From positions 2,542,001 to 2,606,000 of the forward strand of contig JAYJMM010000114.1 in NCBI GenBank assembly GCA_037349105.1: 64,000 bases of DNA, read 5' to 3'. The notes under the pieces are model-generated. The model was not told where the DNA came from and made no database searches. It saw only the letters and a program-made list of their open reading frames with translations. How positions within the stretch are numbered: the first letter of the stretch is position 1; every line of letters begins with the position of its first letter. The position numbers and the translations under genes were made by a program. Positions 1 through 10,832 of the stretch are shown piece after piece. Source of the DNA: Limnomonas spitsbergensis. Lineage: Eukaryota > Chlorophyta > Chlorophyceae > Chlamydomonadales.

Positions 1-1410
1 GAAGCCTGTGTTTAACATTCAGGGCAGAGAGGTGGGGCAGGGGCGGTGCTGACGCTGAGTAGGGAGGTGGCATTGAAAGGGCTAGATGTCCTGAAGTCTG
101 CGTTTCATAAAGAGATCAGGGTTGAGGGGATGTGTTGAACCTTGGCGGTTTGTCTAGCTCTGGCTGGATGGTGTGAAGCCTGTGTTTAACATTCAGGGCA
201 GAGAGGTGGGGCAGGGGCGGTGCTGACGCTGAGTAGGGAGGTGGCATTGAAAGGGCTAGATGTCCTGAAGTCTGCGTTTCATAAAGAGATCAGGGTGGAG
301 GGGATGTGTTGAACCTTGGGCGGTTTGTCTAGCTCTGGCTGGATGGCGTGAAGCCTGTGTTCAACATTCAGGGCAGAGAGGTGGGGCAGGGGCGGTGCTG
401 ACGCTGAGTAGGGAGGTGGCATTGAATGAGCTAGATGTCCTGAAGTCTGCGTTTAATAAAGAGATCAGGGTTGAGGGGATGTGTTGAACCTTGGCGGTTT
501 GTCTAGCTCTGGCTGGATGGTGTGAAGCCTGTGTTCAACATTCAGGGCAGAGAGGTGGGGCAGGGGCGGTGCTGACGCTGAGTAGGGAGGTGGCATTGAA
601 TGAGCTAGATGTCCTGAAGTCTGCGTTTAATAAAGAGATCAGGGTTGAGGGGATGTGTTGAACCTTGGGCGGTTTGTCTAGCTCTGGCTGGATGGTGTGA
701 AGCCTGTGTTCAACATTCAGGGCAGAGAGGTGGGGCAGGGGCGGTGCTGACGCTGAGTAGGGAGGTGGCATTGAATGAGCTAGATGTCCTGAAGTCTGCG
801 TTTAATAAAGAGATCAGGGTGGAGGGGATGTGTTGAACCTTGGGCGGTTTGTCTAGCTCTGGCTGGATGGTGTGAAGCCTGTGTTCAACATTCAGGGCAG
901 AGAGGTGGGGCAGGGGCGGTGCTGACGCTGAGTAGGGAGGTGGCATTGAATGAGCTAGATGTCCTGAAGTCTGCGTTTAATAAAGAGATCAGGGTTGAGG
1001 GGATGTGTTGAACCTTGGGGGTTTGTCTAGCTCTGGCTGGATGGCGTGAAGCCTGTGTTCAACATTCAGGGCAGAGAGGTGGGGCAGGGGCGGTGCTGAC
1101 GCTGAGTAGGGAGGTGGCATTGAATGAGCTAGATGTCCTGAAGTCTGCATTTAATAAAGAGATCAGGGTGGAGGGGATGTGTTGAACCTTGGGGGTTTGT
1201 CTAGCTCTGGCTGGATGGCGTGAAGCCTGTGTTCAACATTCAGGGCAGAGAGGTGGGGCAGGGGCGGTGCTGACGCTGAGGAGGGAGGTGGCATTGAATG
1301 AGCTAGATGTCCTGAAGTCTGCATTTAATAAAGAGATCAGGGTGGAGGGGATGTGTTGAACCTTGGGGGTTTGTCTAGCTCTGGCTGGATGGTGTGAAGC
1401 CTGTGTTCAA
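1..1410. repeat. Minisatellite, about 174-bp unit, 8 copies
   Basis: About eight head-to-tail copies of a roughly 174-bp unit run from the left edge to about 1410. Units begin near 1, 175 and 350 with GAAGCCTGTGTT and contain GAGGTGGGGCAGGGGCGG and TAAAGAGATCAGGG. Copies are nearly identical, with single-base variants such as GGCGG/GGGCGG/GGGGG before TTTGTCTAGC. The array lies upstream of the first visible protease exon, so it is probably intronic. The open frames inside it recur only because the unit is 174 bp (58 codons); I do not regard them as genes. Confidence 0.9.
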
Positions 1411-1790
1411 CATGGACGGTAGAGAGGTGTGAATGGGGATAAGCTGATGTTGTGGTCAAGCATGGAAGGGCTGAGAGCTGCACAATGAATTGCTGCTGTT
1501 ATTTAGGAGCCAGGCCTTTCAGTGCGGGGAATGGGTGGTGGTGGTGGAATGAGGTGGTCTGTGATGATGATCTGGTGAGGGTACATCTGTTTGTGTGGAG
1601 CTCGTAGAGCGAGGTCCCCTGAATAGGCACACGGGTAGGTTCATTTTTGATGGATGCTGGTAGCTCAAGTTTTATTTTGTGCCTCCTGGGTCCGTGGTGC
1701 AGCTGATTGACAAGGCTGGCCCTCTGCCCAACTGTGAATCTCAGCCAGGCTGAGATCTCCGTCTGAAGCCTCATCAGCCATCATCCTCTG
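1411..1790. other. Intron sequence, no recognised content
   Basis: This unique sequence between two minisatellites contains a GGTGGTGGTGG stretch near 1530. I see no exon-like reading frame with splice sites. It most likely belongs to the protease intron that ends at 2072. Confidence 0.5.
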
Positions 1791-1794
1791 GCTG

Positions 1795-1960
1795 GCGTGT
1801 CTGACTGAGATCTCATCAGCTGTCGTCCTCTGACTGAGGCCTCATCAGCTGTCGTCCTCTGACTGAGATCTCATCAGCTGTCGTCCTCTGACTGAGATCT
1901 CATCAGCTGTCGTCCTCTGACTGACATCTCATCAGCTGTGGTCCTCTGACTGAGATCTCG
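1795..1960. repeat. 29-bp minisatellite
   Basis: About five copies of a 29-bp unit (CTGACTGAGATCTCATCAGC followed by TGTCGTCCT) start at 1801, 1830 and then every 29 bases, with variants such as GAGGCC and GTGGTC. The copies decay at both edges. The array lies in the intron that ends at 2072. Confidence 0.85.
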
Positions 1961-2072
1961 GCTGAAATTTCACCAGCTGCCGACCTCTGCTGAGATGCCT
2001 CTCTTCCAGTGAATAGAGAGATTACCACATCTGCTGCCCTGTGGCTTAGCATGCTGTGTTTACCTCCTGCAG

Positions 2073-2181
2073 GGTGACGCCCAAGTCCAGACCACCTTGG
2101 ATATGTCTCCCGCTCTCACACACGCACCCCTCGTGGTCTTGGTCGACAAGAACTCGGCCTCGGCCAGCGAGATCCTGTCAG
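2073..2181 (+). CDS. ctpA: CtpA-like exon with catalytic serine
   Basis: The acceptor is TACCTCCTGCAG and the donor is TGTCAG|GTGGGG; the exon ends in phase 1. It encodes GDAQVQTTLD through NSASASEILS and holds the nucleophile Ser of the Ser-Lys dyad. Confidence 0.88.
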
Positions 2182-5100
2182 GTGGGGCTGGGGCAGGGGC
2201 TGGGGGGTGCAGCTGGGGGGTGCAGCTGGGGGTTGTCTGGCGGTGGATCCTGTCTGGTAGGGCAGACGGTAGGGGGAACGCATGATGCCTAGCGGGAAAT
2301 GAGTGGTAGGCCGAGTGTTAGGGTCGAAACATCATCTTGTGTGGTGGGGCTAGGGTCAGGCAGCTGGCTGGACGGCAGATCCCGTACGCACCAGGTTGAG
2401 GGGGATCGAGGATTGAAGACGGCATCACATGTTTACGGAACAGCGAAGGAGATGGCACAGCAGTGGCTCAGCTCTGGCCTTGATTAGCCTGGATAGGATG
2501 TATGCTGTTATGACTGCCTCAGCCTCCTTTTCCTCACCTAGACCAAGGACTTGTTTTTGCTGTCCTGATTTAAATCATCACAGGGGTGCCATGGCAATTT
2601 GGCAGTGCGGCGCTTATCACCATCCCGCCTGCCTTTTGAAATGGGCTCTGGTTCAAGCTGTGCTGCTACCACCTCTACGAATGTCCTAGTGGCAGTGCAA
2701 GTCGCACCAAACACTTTTCAAACATGTCAACTGATGACCTCACTGCTCCTTGTCCACCAGTCCTGCAGTCCGTATGCGCCCCGCAGTCCGTATGCGCAGC
2801 AGCAAGCACATGTGCTACCTGACTCGTTTCTGCCATTCATTATTCTCTCCAGTGAGCACATTTTCTATTGCCTGAATTTCGTCCATGCAGGAGCCCTGCG
2901 AGACAACCACCGCGCCACGATCGTTGGGGACGAATCGACTTACGGGAAGGGGAAGATCCAGGTAGGGCACCCTCAATTTCTGGGTGCTAGATTACTGAAA
3001 ATACCATCCTGGCATGGGCGTACATCGTATATCCCGTCTCAAATGGACATGTTTGATATACAGACAGCTGCTATCTCATGGCACTTTGATTTCTGAGTCA
3101 GCTTTAAAAGCAGAGTCCCCCTGTTCAAAAGCTTGTCTAAATCCCAGGTCACGAATCTAGCTCCGTCGTCTGGGACTCAGCTGGGCCTCACTTGGAACTA
3201 TGGCTAGTTATGGAAACTAGTCATGATTTTGTCTATTTGCAAGTGTCTTTCAAGCGTGGACAACTTCGACGCCCGATGCGCCAGTCCCACCTTGGCAGCC
3301 ATGAGTCAGTAAGCTTGGCCGCGGCAGTCTAGTACCAGTATGTGGAGGTCACACTTAAACTGCATCTACCCCTGCTGCCTAGATAGCCGGATTCCATGTT
3401 CTTTTCCCCCTCACATAGGAGGGTGACATGGCTGTACCATAGATTGACCTGGCTGTGCTTGCTTGGTACCTGGAATTGAGCTTGCTCATCCCCTACCAGC
3501 CCCATGCATGCGGCTGAGCGTTCAGCAGGGCCCAGCAAGGATGCACCATTTTAAAGTTCAAGTGCATGGCCATGCGGTGTTGGTCATGTTCATTTTAGTT
3601 CTTAAAAAAAACACTTGGGAGGTCCCGCCAGGTGACCCTTTCATATCGTGAACACGGCAGATTCCAAGCACGTGTGCGCCCTACAAAGTATTGTAGCCCT
3701 GGGCGTTGATGTGCCAATGATTTTCATTTGCAATGGATGGAATTAAAATCCGGCTTGAAAAGCGGAGATAAAGGCTGGCCTTGAAGGCCCTGGAAGAAAA
3801 TAAGCTGCTCACTGTTCCCCCTCCCCTCCACACTCCTGAACCTGCCACCACCATGTCCTGTCCATGCACCCACACGTACCCAATCCTGCCTCTGCCCCCT
3901 CCACGACCCTGTTTATGCCCCCACCCTGTTTTTTCCATGTCCCTTCCCTACCCCCTCCATGCCTCCGCCCTGCCCCTGCCCCTGCTCTTACCTCTTACTT
4001 ACCACCACCATTCCTCTGTCCTGCTTTGGCCTCTATCCTACCCCCTGTATACCCCCACCCTGCCACTGCCCCTGCCCTCCCCCATCCATGCCCCGCCCTG
4101 TGCCTGCCCCCTCCTGGACCATGCCCGCTCTGCCCAATAACCTGCTCCTGCCCTACCCCTGCCCGTACCCGTAAGCGGCCCAACCTCTTTTTGCCCCTGC
4201 CCCCGCCCCTGCCCCCTGCCCTAACCCCCATGTCTCCTGCCCCTGCCCTAGACTCTGCCCTACCCCTTCTGTGTCTCCGCCCTACCCTTGCACATGCCCC
4301 CTGCCCTGCCCCTGCCCTGCCCCTGCCCTGCCCCTGCCCCTACTCTGTCCTACTTTTCCATGCCCCAGCCCCAGCCCCACCCCCTGCATGCCCCTGCCCT
4401 TCCTCTCTCAGTATGCATTCCCTCCTCTACACCTCCCTGTCCGCAGACTGTGTATGAGCTTGATGATGGAAGCGCCCTCTTTGTAACGGTCGCGATGTAC
4501 AAGACACCATCTGGGGCAGTGATCGATCACACAGGTGTGTGCAGCAGGGGCAATCAGTTGGTGTCAGCTAGGATGTACAAGTTGCTATTTGGGGCGGTGA
4601 TCGATCACACAGGTGTGTGCAGCAGGGGCAATCAGTTGGTGTCAGCTAGGATGTACAAGTTGCTATATGGGGCGGTGATCGATCACACAGGTGTGTGCAG
4701 CAGGGGCAATCAGTTGGTGTCAGCTAGGATGTACAAGTTGCTATATGGGGCGGTGATCGATCACACAGGTGTGTGCAGCAGGGGCAATCAGTTGGTGTCA
4801 GCTAGGATGTACAAGTTGCTATTTGGGTCGGTGATCGAGCACACAGGTGTGTGCAGCAGGGGCAATCAGTCGGTGTCAGCTAGGATTTACAAGTTGCTAT
4901 TGGGGTCGGTGATCGATCACACAGGTGTGTGCAGCAGGGGCAATCAGTTGGTGTCAGCTAGGATGTACAAGTTGCTGTATGGGGCGGTGATCGATCACAC
5001 AGGTGTGTGCAGCAGGGGCAATTAGTTGGTGTCAGCTAGGATGTACAAGTTGCTATTTGGGTCGGTGATCGATCACACAGGTGTGTGCAGCAGGGTCAAT

Positions 5101-7474
5101 CAGTTGGTGTCAGCTAGGATGTACAAGTTGCTATACGGGGCGGTGATCGATCACACAGGTGTGTGCAGCAGGGTCAATCAGTTGGTGTCAGCTAGGATGT
5201 ACAAGTTGCTATTTGGGTCGGTGATCGATCACACAGGTGTGTGCAGCAGGGGCAATCAGTTGGTGTCAGCTAGGATGTACAAGTTGCTATATGGGGCGGT
5301 GATCGATCACACAGGTGTGTGCAGCAGGGTCAATCAGTTGGTGTCAGCTAGGATGTACAAGTTGCTATATGGGGCGGTGATCGATCACACAGGTGTGTGC
5401 AGCAGGGGCAATCAGTTGGTGTCAGTTAGGATGTACAAGTTGCTATTTGGGTCGGTGATCGATCACACAGGTGTGTGCAGCAGGGGCAATCAGTTGGTGT
5501 CAGTTAGGATGTACAGGTTGCTATTTGGGTCGGTGATCGATCACACAGGTGTGTGCAGCAGGGGCAATCAGTTGGTGTCAGTTAGGATGTACAGGTTGCT
5601 AGTTGGGGCAGTGATCGATCACACAGGTGTGTGCAGCAGGGGCAATCAGTTGGTGTCAGTTAGGATGTACAGGTTGCTATTTGGGTCTATTACACAGGTG
5701 AGTCCAGCAGGGGGCATTCTTTTGGTGTTGGTTAGGATGTCCTCCTGGTTTAGTTTGAAAGATCTTTCCATGCAGAACCACATGTAATGGTGCCACTCGT
5801 AGGCATTTCTCCGGCATTTCTTGGATCCTGAATACTGAAAAGTGTTTATCAGCTGCATCTCACTGTAAAGCATCCTTTCAGTCCATACATGTTCACACTT
5901 GCAGGCATCTTTCCAGACACCAGCTGCCACCCAGGTCAAGCCATGGCCCGTATCCCTAGCCAAGGCCCCCAGCAGCGGTTGGCAGCAGCAGCAGGCGCCA
6001 CAGGTGGCCCAGCGGACGACTTTTCACCGGGCCTCCCATTCGGCCCGGCCATGGAGGCTCGTCTCATCAAGCAGCTGCAGGGTGACAGCTGCGTCCTGGC
6101 TGCAGAGCATGTCATGGATCAGAAGGTGACCTCTTGTGCCTGCGACTGCCACTCGCCTCTGGCACCCTCGTGTGTTTTTGCCATCTTGCCTTTTGTTTAT
6201 GCGACCCGTCATTTGGATGCGCACATCCTGGATCATAAAGTGGGTCTGGTTTTCTAGAACCACGGCATGTCTAGGCACAGAGTCGATGGATCTTCGTGCA
6301 TACTGTCAGGGGGTGGGAAGCCACGGGGGCCGGATCTACAAAAATTCCTGCACCCTGGTTTTGGCCTGGATCAAACCCCCCTGGCTTCCCAACCCCTGGC
6401 ACTGTTAACTCTGGGCATTCTCTGGACTGGACCATCAGCAAAACATCATGGCAGAATTCCTGGGTTTCGGATTGCCGCTAGTCGCCAGGCCAGGGTTTAG
6501 GATAGGATTCTTTCATGTTCCTGCTCTTCAGGGGTGCACCTGTTGGCACATACTTGAGCAATTCTTGCTGCCTCAATGCAGGTGGGGCGCCAGCCCCTCA
6601 AGGACCTCGTGGCGACTGCAACCTCCACCGCTGCATCCCGCAACTGAGACGCTGGCCCTTTACCGCTGCATCCCGTGTCTGAGCCGCTGGCTCTTTACCG
6701 CTGCATCCCGCATCTGAGACGCTGGCCCTTAACCGCTGCATCCCGCTTCTGAGACGCTGGCCCTTTACCGCTGCATCCCGTGTTTCCAAATTTCATGACC
6801 TCTCTGCATGGGCTTGTCGAGGACCATGTTTGCATGTTGTTTATATGTCTGCCTTTTCACATTTTTTTAGCCTTTTATGCATTTTCAACACTTCTATCTC
6901 TTGGGGGGGGGGTAGAGGCTTGGTCGAGTTGACATGTTGTATTGACCACAGGCTTTTATTAATTTATTTAATTCCCGTTTCCCTGACGGGTGCGCACTGG
7001 TGGGCCATTATGTTATTTTCCCGCTCAATTTTGACCCTAAGCGCTGACTCTGGAATTTATTTGTGCCCAAGCGTTGACTCTGGAATTGATGTGCCTGACA
7101 TGTTTCAGTTGAATACCTTGCCCTATACTGTTGCCTGCCTGGTCATCTGCCCATACGTTGTGTCAGATGTCCCCTGGCTGTCCTTCACGCCTGAAGTGGA
7201 CATGCATATTCAACATGGTAAATAAGAAAATCGACGCGCAACAGCCTGCGGTGGGCGTGGCCGGAGGGGGGGCGAATATCGAAACGGGGGGTGCCGGAGG
7301 CTGGAGGCCTCCGGCATCAAGTATTTGGTGTGAACCAGACTCGGTATTGAGTGGCGCTTAGAAGCCTGCGGTACTCTCGGGATTTCAACATTCTGTGAAG
7401 TTTATGTCATGATTGTTGAGTTGACCGTGCACTAAGGTGTTTTTCCGCAGCCCTATCACCCCAAAAGAAGTTGA
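2073..7474 (+). CDS. ctpA: S41 C-terminal processing peptidase (CtpA-like), 3' part of gene
   Basis: Serine endopeptidase of family S41. In plants and algae this family acts in the thylakoid lumen; the classical member removes the C-terminal tail of photosystem II D1. The visible exons are 2073-2181, 2891-2961, 4447-4534, 5905-6125 and probably 7451-7474. They join in frame to 170 residues plus a stop. Seen directly: a strand leading to VDKNSASASEIL, where the first Ser after Asn matches the catalytic Ser of the algal D1 protease, and STYGKGKIQ, whose Lys after YG matches the catalytic Lys. These are followed by ELDDGSALFVTVA, the IDHTGIFPD turn, and a tail ending in DSCVLAAEHVMDQK. The DDGSALFVTVA and DSC..AAEH features recall, from memory, a plant CtpA paralogue group rather than the classical D1 protease itself. 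The transit peptide, PDZ domain and start lie left of the window. Family assignment is firm; the substrate is inferred. Confidence 0.88.
2182..2890 (+). other. CtpA-like intron
   Basis: The intron opens with a G-rich GGGTGCAGCTGGG duplication at about 2205-2230. A degraded copy of the preceding exon edge (GATCCTGTCTGGTAGGG) lies near 2247. The remainder shows no recognisable content before the acceptor GTCCATGCAG. Confidence 0.7.
2891..2961 (+). CDS. ctpA: CtpA-like exon with catalytic lysine
   Basis: The acceptor is GTCCATGCAG and the donor ATCCAG|GTAGGG; the exon enters in phase 1 and leaves in phase 0. It encodes ALRDNHRATIVGDE and STYGKGKIQ, with the general-base Lys. Confidence 0.9.
2962..4446 (+). 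repeat. CtpA-like intron with pyrimidine-rich low-complexity tract
   Basis: The first 800 bases look unique. From about 3820 to 4430 the plus strand is dominated by CCCTGCC and CCCCTGCC motifs, a degenerate short-period pyrimidine-rich repeat that runs into the acceptor CTGTCCGCAG. Long open frames here are made only of Pro, Cys, Leu and Ala codons and are not genes. Confidence 0.75.
4447..4534 (+). CDS. ctpA: CtpA-like exon
   Basis: The acceptor is CTGTCCGCAG and the donor CACACAG|GTGTGTG; the exon enters in phase 0 and leaves in phase 1. It encodes TVYELDDGSALFVTVA and the start of the IDHTG turn completed by the next exon. Its last 14 bases are the seed of the 78-bp array that follows. 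Confidence 0.9.
4521..5705 (+). repeat. 78-bp minisatellite that copies the exon-intron junction (15 copies)
   Basis: Fifteen copies start at 4521, 4599, 4677 and every 78 bases to 5613, with a decayed sixteenth near 5691. Each unit repeats the end of the preceding exon (GTGATCGATCACACAG) fused to the intron start (GTGTGTGCAGCAGGGG), so each carries its own donor. The unit is 26 codons long, so the array stays open except for one TAG near 5023, and reading it would give repeats of a peptide with MYKLLYGAVIDHTG. It is an intron, because the next protein exon joins at 5905 in the phase set by the first donor. Confidence 0.92.
5905..6125 (+). CDS. ctpA: CtpA-like exon, C-terminal region
   Basis: The acceptor is CACACTTGCAG; the inferred donor is CAGAAG|GTGACC. 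The exon enters in phase 1 and leaves in phase 0. It encodes GIFPDTSC, a Gln/Ala/Pro-rich stretch and DSCVLAAEHVMDQK. If the donor is not used, the frame stays open to a TAG at 6255-6257, which would be an alternative C terminus. Confidence 0.82.
6126..7450 (+). repeat. Probable last CtpA-like intron with a 35-bp minisatellite
   Basis: A degraded copy of the preceding exon end (ATCCTGGATCATAAAG then TGGGT) lies near 6225. Five copies of a 35-bp unit containing CCGCTGCATCCCG start at 6628, 6663, 6698, 6733 and 6768. A perfect 9-bp inverted repeat (GCCGGAGGC / GCCTCCGGC, 5-base loop) lies at 7293-7315. No exon-like frame is visible in between. Confidence 0.65.
7451..7474 (+). CDS. ctpA: Possible terminal CtpA-like exon
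   Basis: A strong acceptor (GGTGTTTTTCCGCAG) is followed in phase 0 by seven codons (PYHPKRS) and TGA. It joins the donor at 6126 in frame. It is short, so support comes only from the splice site and phase. Confidence 0.4.
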   Translation, partial: PYHPKRS

Positions 7475-7714
7475 TAAAGAATCGGAGACCTCAACTTGGG
7501 GGTGTTCGAATTAATTTGTATTTGCTTATGAATAAATTTCGCAGTTCAGGTAAGTACCCGTCTCTGCCACACGTGTCCATTTCTGTTGAGTCGTGGTAAG
7601 AAGTTTTGCATTTATGTTGAGATGCCTGGGCCATGGATGGCTGGTCCTGCCTACGAATGCAAAATCTTGCCAATCATGCCGCCTTCAGGGTGAATGTCGG
7701 AAATAAAGGCATGT
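7475..7714. other. Downstream flank of the protease gene
   Basis: AT-richer unique sequence, presumably 3' untranslated region and intergenic DNA. I see no clear polyadenylation signal or conserved frame. Confidence 0.4.
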
Positions 7715-8637
7715 GTGACTCAGGAAGACGTGGCTAAAAAGTTGAAGCACAAAACCCGACAAAAACCCATGTCGAAAAGCTTGGACTCCCAAGGCCCCTG
7801 ACCATTAAAATTTGTTGGACAGTGCGCTAACAAACACTTGATCAACCCTACTTGTGCTAGCCGGATCTTACCACAAGGCGAAGTCTGCAGTGCTGTTATA
7901 GGAAAGGGCAGAACATAGGAAGAAAAAGCACTGCAGCTTCAGCGTGTCATGACAGTCACCAGGCAGATCTCGGAGGGCAAAATCGGTAGCCTACATGCAG
8001 AAGGAGACGAACTTACAGGAAGCCAGCGAAGGAGCTGCTTGAACACCAAGAGGGAAAAGGGCAAAAGTATCACCGGAGCCTCAGGTGAGGGCATGGCCCT
8101 CCACCCGTAAAGACGCAGCTTGCACACTAGCAGCCATAGGCCCAAAGTACCCAGAGGCCCTCACGAAACGAAGCAAGTCCGCAAACAGGACAAGCACAAC
8201 CTTAAGTGAGGACGAAATCACAAATAGGGCTATACGGGGCAGGTTCATGTTAATTGCAAAGCATGTGGGTGACCAGCTAGTTCCGTAAGGCAGAGGTTGA
8301 GGTTGCTGGAGATGCCATTTCCACCAATGAAGGGTGGTGTGGTGAGAGGGAGGCCCCTCAGGTGGCTGGCAGGGTTTCGAGATCCACAAAGTCTCGGAGG
8401 AGGCAACAGAACCAGGCTGCAGCAACCTGGCTGGGAAGCACTGATTGAACCCGCTGTGGGGCCAGCAGGTAGGATGCGAGTTCGGGGTTCCTAGACCCTC
8501 CTGCGCCTTTCTCCATAGCATGAACAGCGATGACATACACAGAAGCCAAGACACCTGGGTTATATGATGTTCCGGTCGGGTGGGGTCCCATGGTGGCCAG
8601 AGAAGCCAAGCATCTGCACTGGTGAGTGGTGCAACAG
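7715..8637 (+). pseudogene. Decayed coding sequence, left part, interrupted by the mobile element
   Basis: From 7715 one frame reads protein-like for 132 codons to TAA at 8108-8110, broken only by TGA (7799) and TAG (7916). It includes EDVAKKLKHKTRQKP and EEKALQLQRVMTVTRQ. Another frame then reads TLAAIGPKYPEALTKRSK, and from 8287 a third frame runs to 8637 with several in-frame stops, including VPVGWGPMVAREAKHL. The last frame continues in register on the far side of the mobile element at 19851. I do not recognise the protein. It could be an old mobile-element ORF or a dead host gene. Confidence 0.5.
8634..8637. repeat. Target-site duplication, left copy (ACAG)
   Basis: ACAG lies directly before the element's TGTCGCGG terminus and again directly after its CGTGACA terminus. 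Four-base duplications and TG...CA ends are usual for Gypsy-type integrases. Confidence 0.8.
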
Positions 8638-9438
8638 TGTCGCGGCACAGAGGTGCACCCTAAGGAATGGGTGCACCAAGCGAAAAGAACACAAGACACA
8701 AGACACAAGACAAACAAGTACTAATAAACTCTTACAGAGCTTATAGTAAGAGCTTCTCGATCCACTGCTGTAACTCAGTGAAATCAGCTCGATAACAGGT
8801 GATAGCTCTTGCTACTTCACCTGGACTTCTTCGATACTGTTGACAAGATCTCGTAAAGCCTCGACACTTGAGGTACTTATGGGGTTCTTGGGACGATCTT
8901 GGGCGATTGTGGCCGTTGATCTGTGTGATGAGTCGCTTGCTTGGCGACTTCTGATGAGTGAAGATATCTCTGATGAATCAGATGGTCGACTTGGAGCCAA
9001 AGGAAAGGCTGTAGATTGGAGGTGTGATGGTGGGTTGGTGGTAATATCCAGCTGTAGACTGGAGATATGCCTTGTTAAGAGGCAGGAATAACGCTAATTG
9101 CTGCAGATGGTCGACTGTTGGCCTAGATGCTCTGCCAGCTTCGTATCAGGAGACTTGTTGATTGCTTATAGAGTCGCTGGTGGCCTAGTTGCTCTGCCAG
9201 TTTCCCCTTAGTAAGACTTGGATTGACGATTAACTTGCAGATTGATAATCAGGAACAATAGCTAGAAACGTTAGGTATCTATTGTAGGCCGTGAGATCAA
9301 AGTAAGAAAGAAAAAGTAAAGGACCCAGTTCGGGATTCCTATAAGACGGCAAACACACTTGTTCATGTTCACACATAACTTCCAACCGAAAAAGCAGTTG
9401 GCGCAGTCAAACGCACGGTGCAGTCATACGTCGTGACA
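8638..9438 (-). repeat. Left (3') long terminal repeat, 801 bp
   Basis: It begins TGTCGCGGCAC and ends CGTGACA (TG...CA). Bases 8712-9438 match the right repeat. The outer 74 bases (8638-8711) are absent from the right repeat; they hold a 60-bp block and an ACAAGAC microsatellite. A 9-bp inverted repeat (GGTGCACCC / GGGTGCACC, 8-base loop) lies at 8652-8677. Confidence 0.82.
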
Positions 9439-9440
9439 GC

Positions 9441-9500
9441 TGTCGCGGCACAGAGGTGCACCCTAAGGAATGGGTGCACCAAGCGAAAAGAACACAAGAC
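9441..9500 (-). repeat. 60-bp copy of the LTR outer edge next to the left LTR
   Basis: Bases 9441-9500 repeat 8638-8697 exactly, including the GGTGCACCC / GGGTGCACC hairpin. They are separated from the left LTR only by the dinucleotide GC. On the minus strand this forms an LTR-end / GC / LTR-start junction. Confidence 0.85.
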
Positions 9501-10832
9501 ATTCCCCCCCCAGATCGAAAAACACTGGAGGCGGTAATGAACAAGCACGACAGCGTTTTAAGAACTGCGTCTTGTTATCAGACTTCCCACCCCTGGGCCC
9601 TGCCCAGAGTCCATGGGGCACAAGTACCGGTAGGAAAAATAACCTCCGTTATAATGCGTACGTTAGCTGTGACTTTTACGCATTACCGTAACTCGCCACA
9701 GTCGCTTTAAGGGACCCTCTTCAAGCTGAAGAGCCCAGTTTTCGTCACCATCGGTACTGTTCACCTTCCCCCAAGGCCCAATCGACCCCAAGTCCAGAAG
9801 ACTACATCAGCCCTGCTCTAGTGCAATTGGTTTCCCAATCCACACCATCTCAAACTTCCCGATCACCTAACTAACACCTGATCGAGGATGCCTATAGGCT
9901 CGCGCCAGACATATGAGAATGCCACCTCACGGTAGACACCTCCTAAACCCTAAAAGTGCGTATTATGCACAACAACCTTTCCCCCCCCCAGATATTGAAA
10001 ACTGCACACAATTTTGTTTTGTTTTGTTTGAAATCAAGTATCATCCTAAATATCAGTTTTGAGCAAATACGTAATAGTTTATAACGTAAAACAAATGTTC
10101 ACAGTCATCCAGTTCCACTTTAGCTCACAAGTCTCAGCACCAGCAAATTTAAATCCTATTTCCCGAAGCCCCCCCCCCAGATCCAGTGAAAATTCCGCTC
10201 AGATACACAGTCAATTGTCAAAGCAAACGAAGGAAACTCAGTTATATTCTGTCACAAGAAAGCAGTATATAATGTATCAACGGATGAACGTGTGCATTGG
10301 TGGGATCATCCGAGCACGGATAGCTGCCGATGCAAACACAAGGATCCATACTTTATTGCTACAGCAACCGTGAATGGACCGGTTAACTCCCAGACCTGCT
10401 GTGAAGCTGACAGACTGCAAAATGACAAGCCGTCTCTCTCTCCGTAGTTGGGACAGCCACTCAAACCTTGCAGGATGGCACTTTAGGAAATCTTGGGTGA
10501 CTAGGCAACATGCCACATGACGCGCGTACTTGACCGCAAGAGCACAGGAGATATCAGCGTATTCAGCCGGAGGGTTTGTGATAAGGACGTGCAGCCCATG
10601 CTGTCGCAGCATAAACTCGTAGGTGGAGGGTTGCAGCGGATCAGAACAGTAGTCTGCAGGGACGTTGACACCGATGCCCGAATTGGTAAGAACATGGAGG
10701 GATCGAGGGTAAGGGTAAAGCTGGCTGTTCTGCAGAAGCCCGGTGGCTTGCCCATTATCCTTGAACAGCAAAAGAATGCTGGGGGACAGGGATAGGTCAA
10801 GGCAGTCCAGCAGGGTGTTGCAGTTGCTGTCT
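9501..10832 (-). other. Element 3' noncoding region
   Basis: This lies between the integrase ORF stop and the left LTR. It contains three C-runs on the plus strand (9504, about 9980 and about 10170) and AT-rich stretches. No reverse-transcriptase-like frame is seen. Confidence 0.55.

Noticed and set aside
3820..4460. Pro/Cys-rich plus-strand frames
   Set aside because: They are composition artefacts of the CCCTGCC tract before a protease acceptor.
4288..5787. Two long plus-strand open frames encoding 26-residue repeats
   Set aside because: The frames arise from the 78-bp intronic array and are split by a TAG. The protease exons on either side join in frame without them.
8085..8554. 157-residue minus-strand frame
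   Set aside because: Plus-strand frames in the same interval look more protein-like and continue in register across the element insertion. The minus frame seems to be a shadow.
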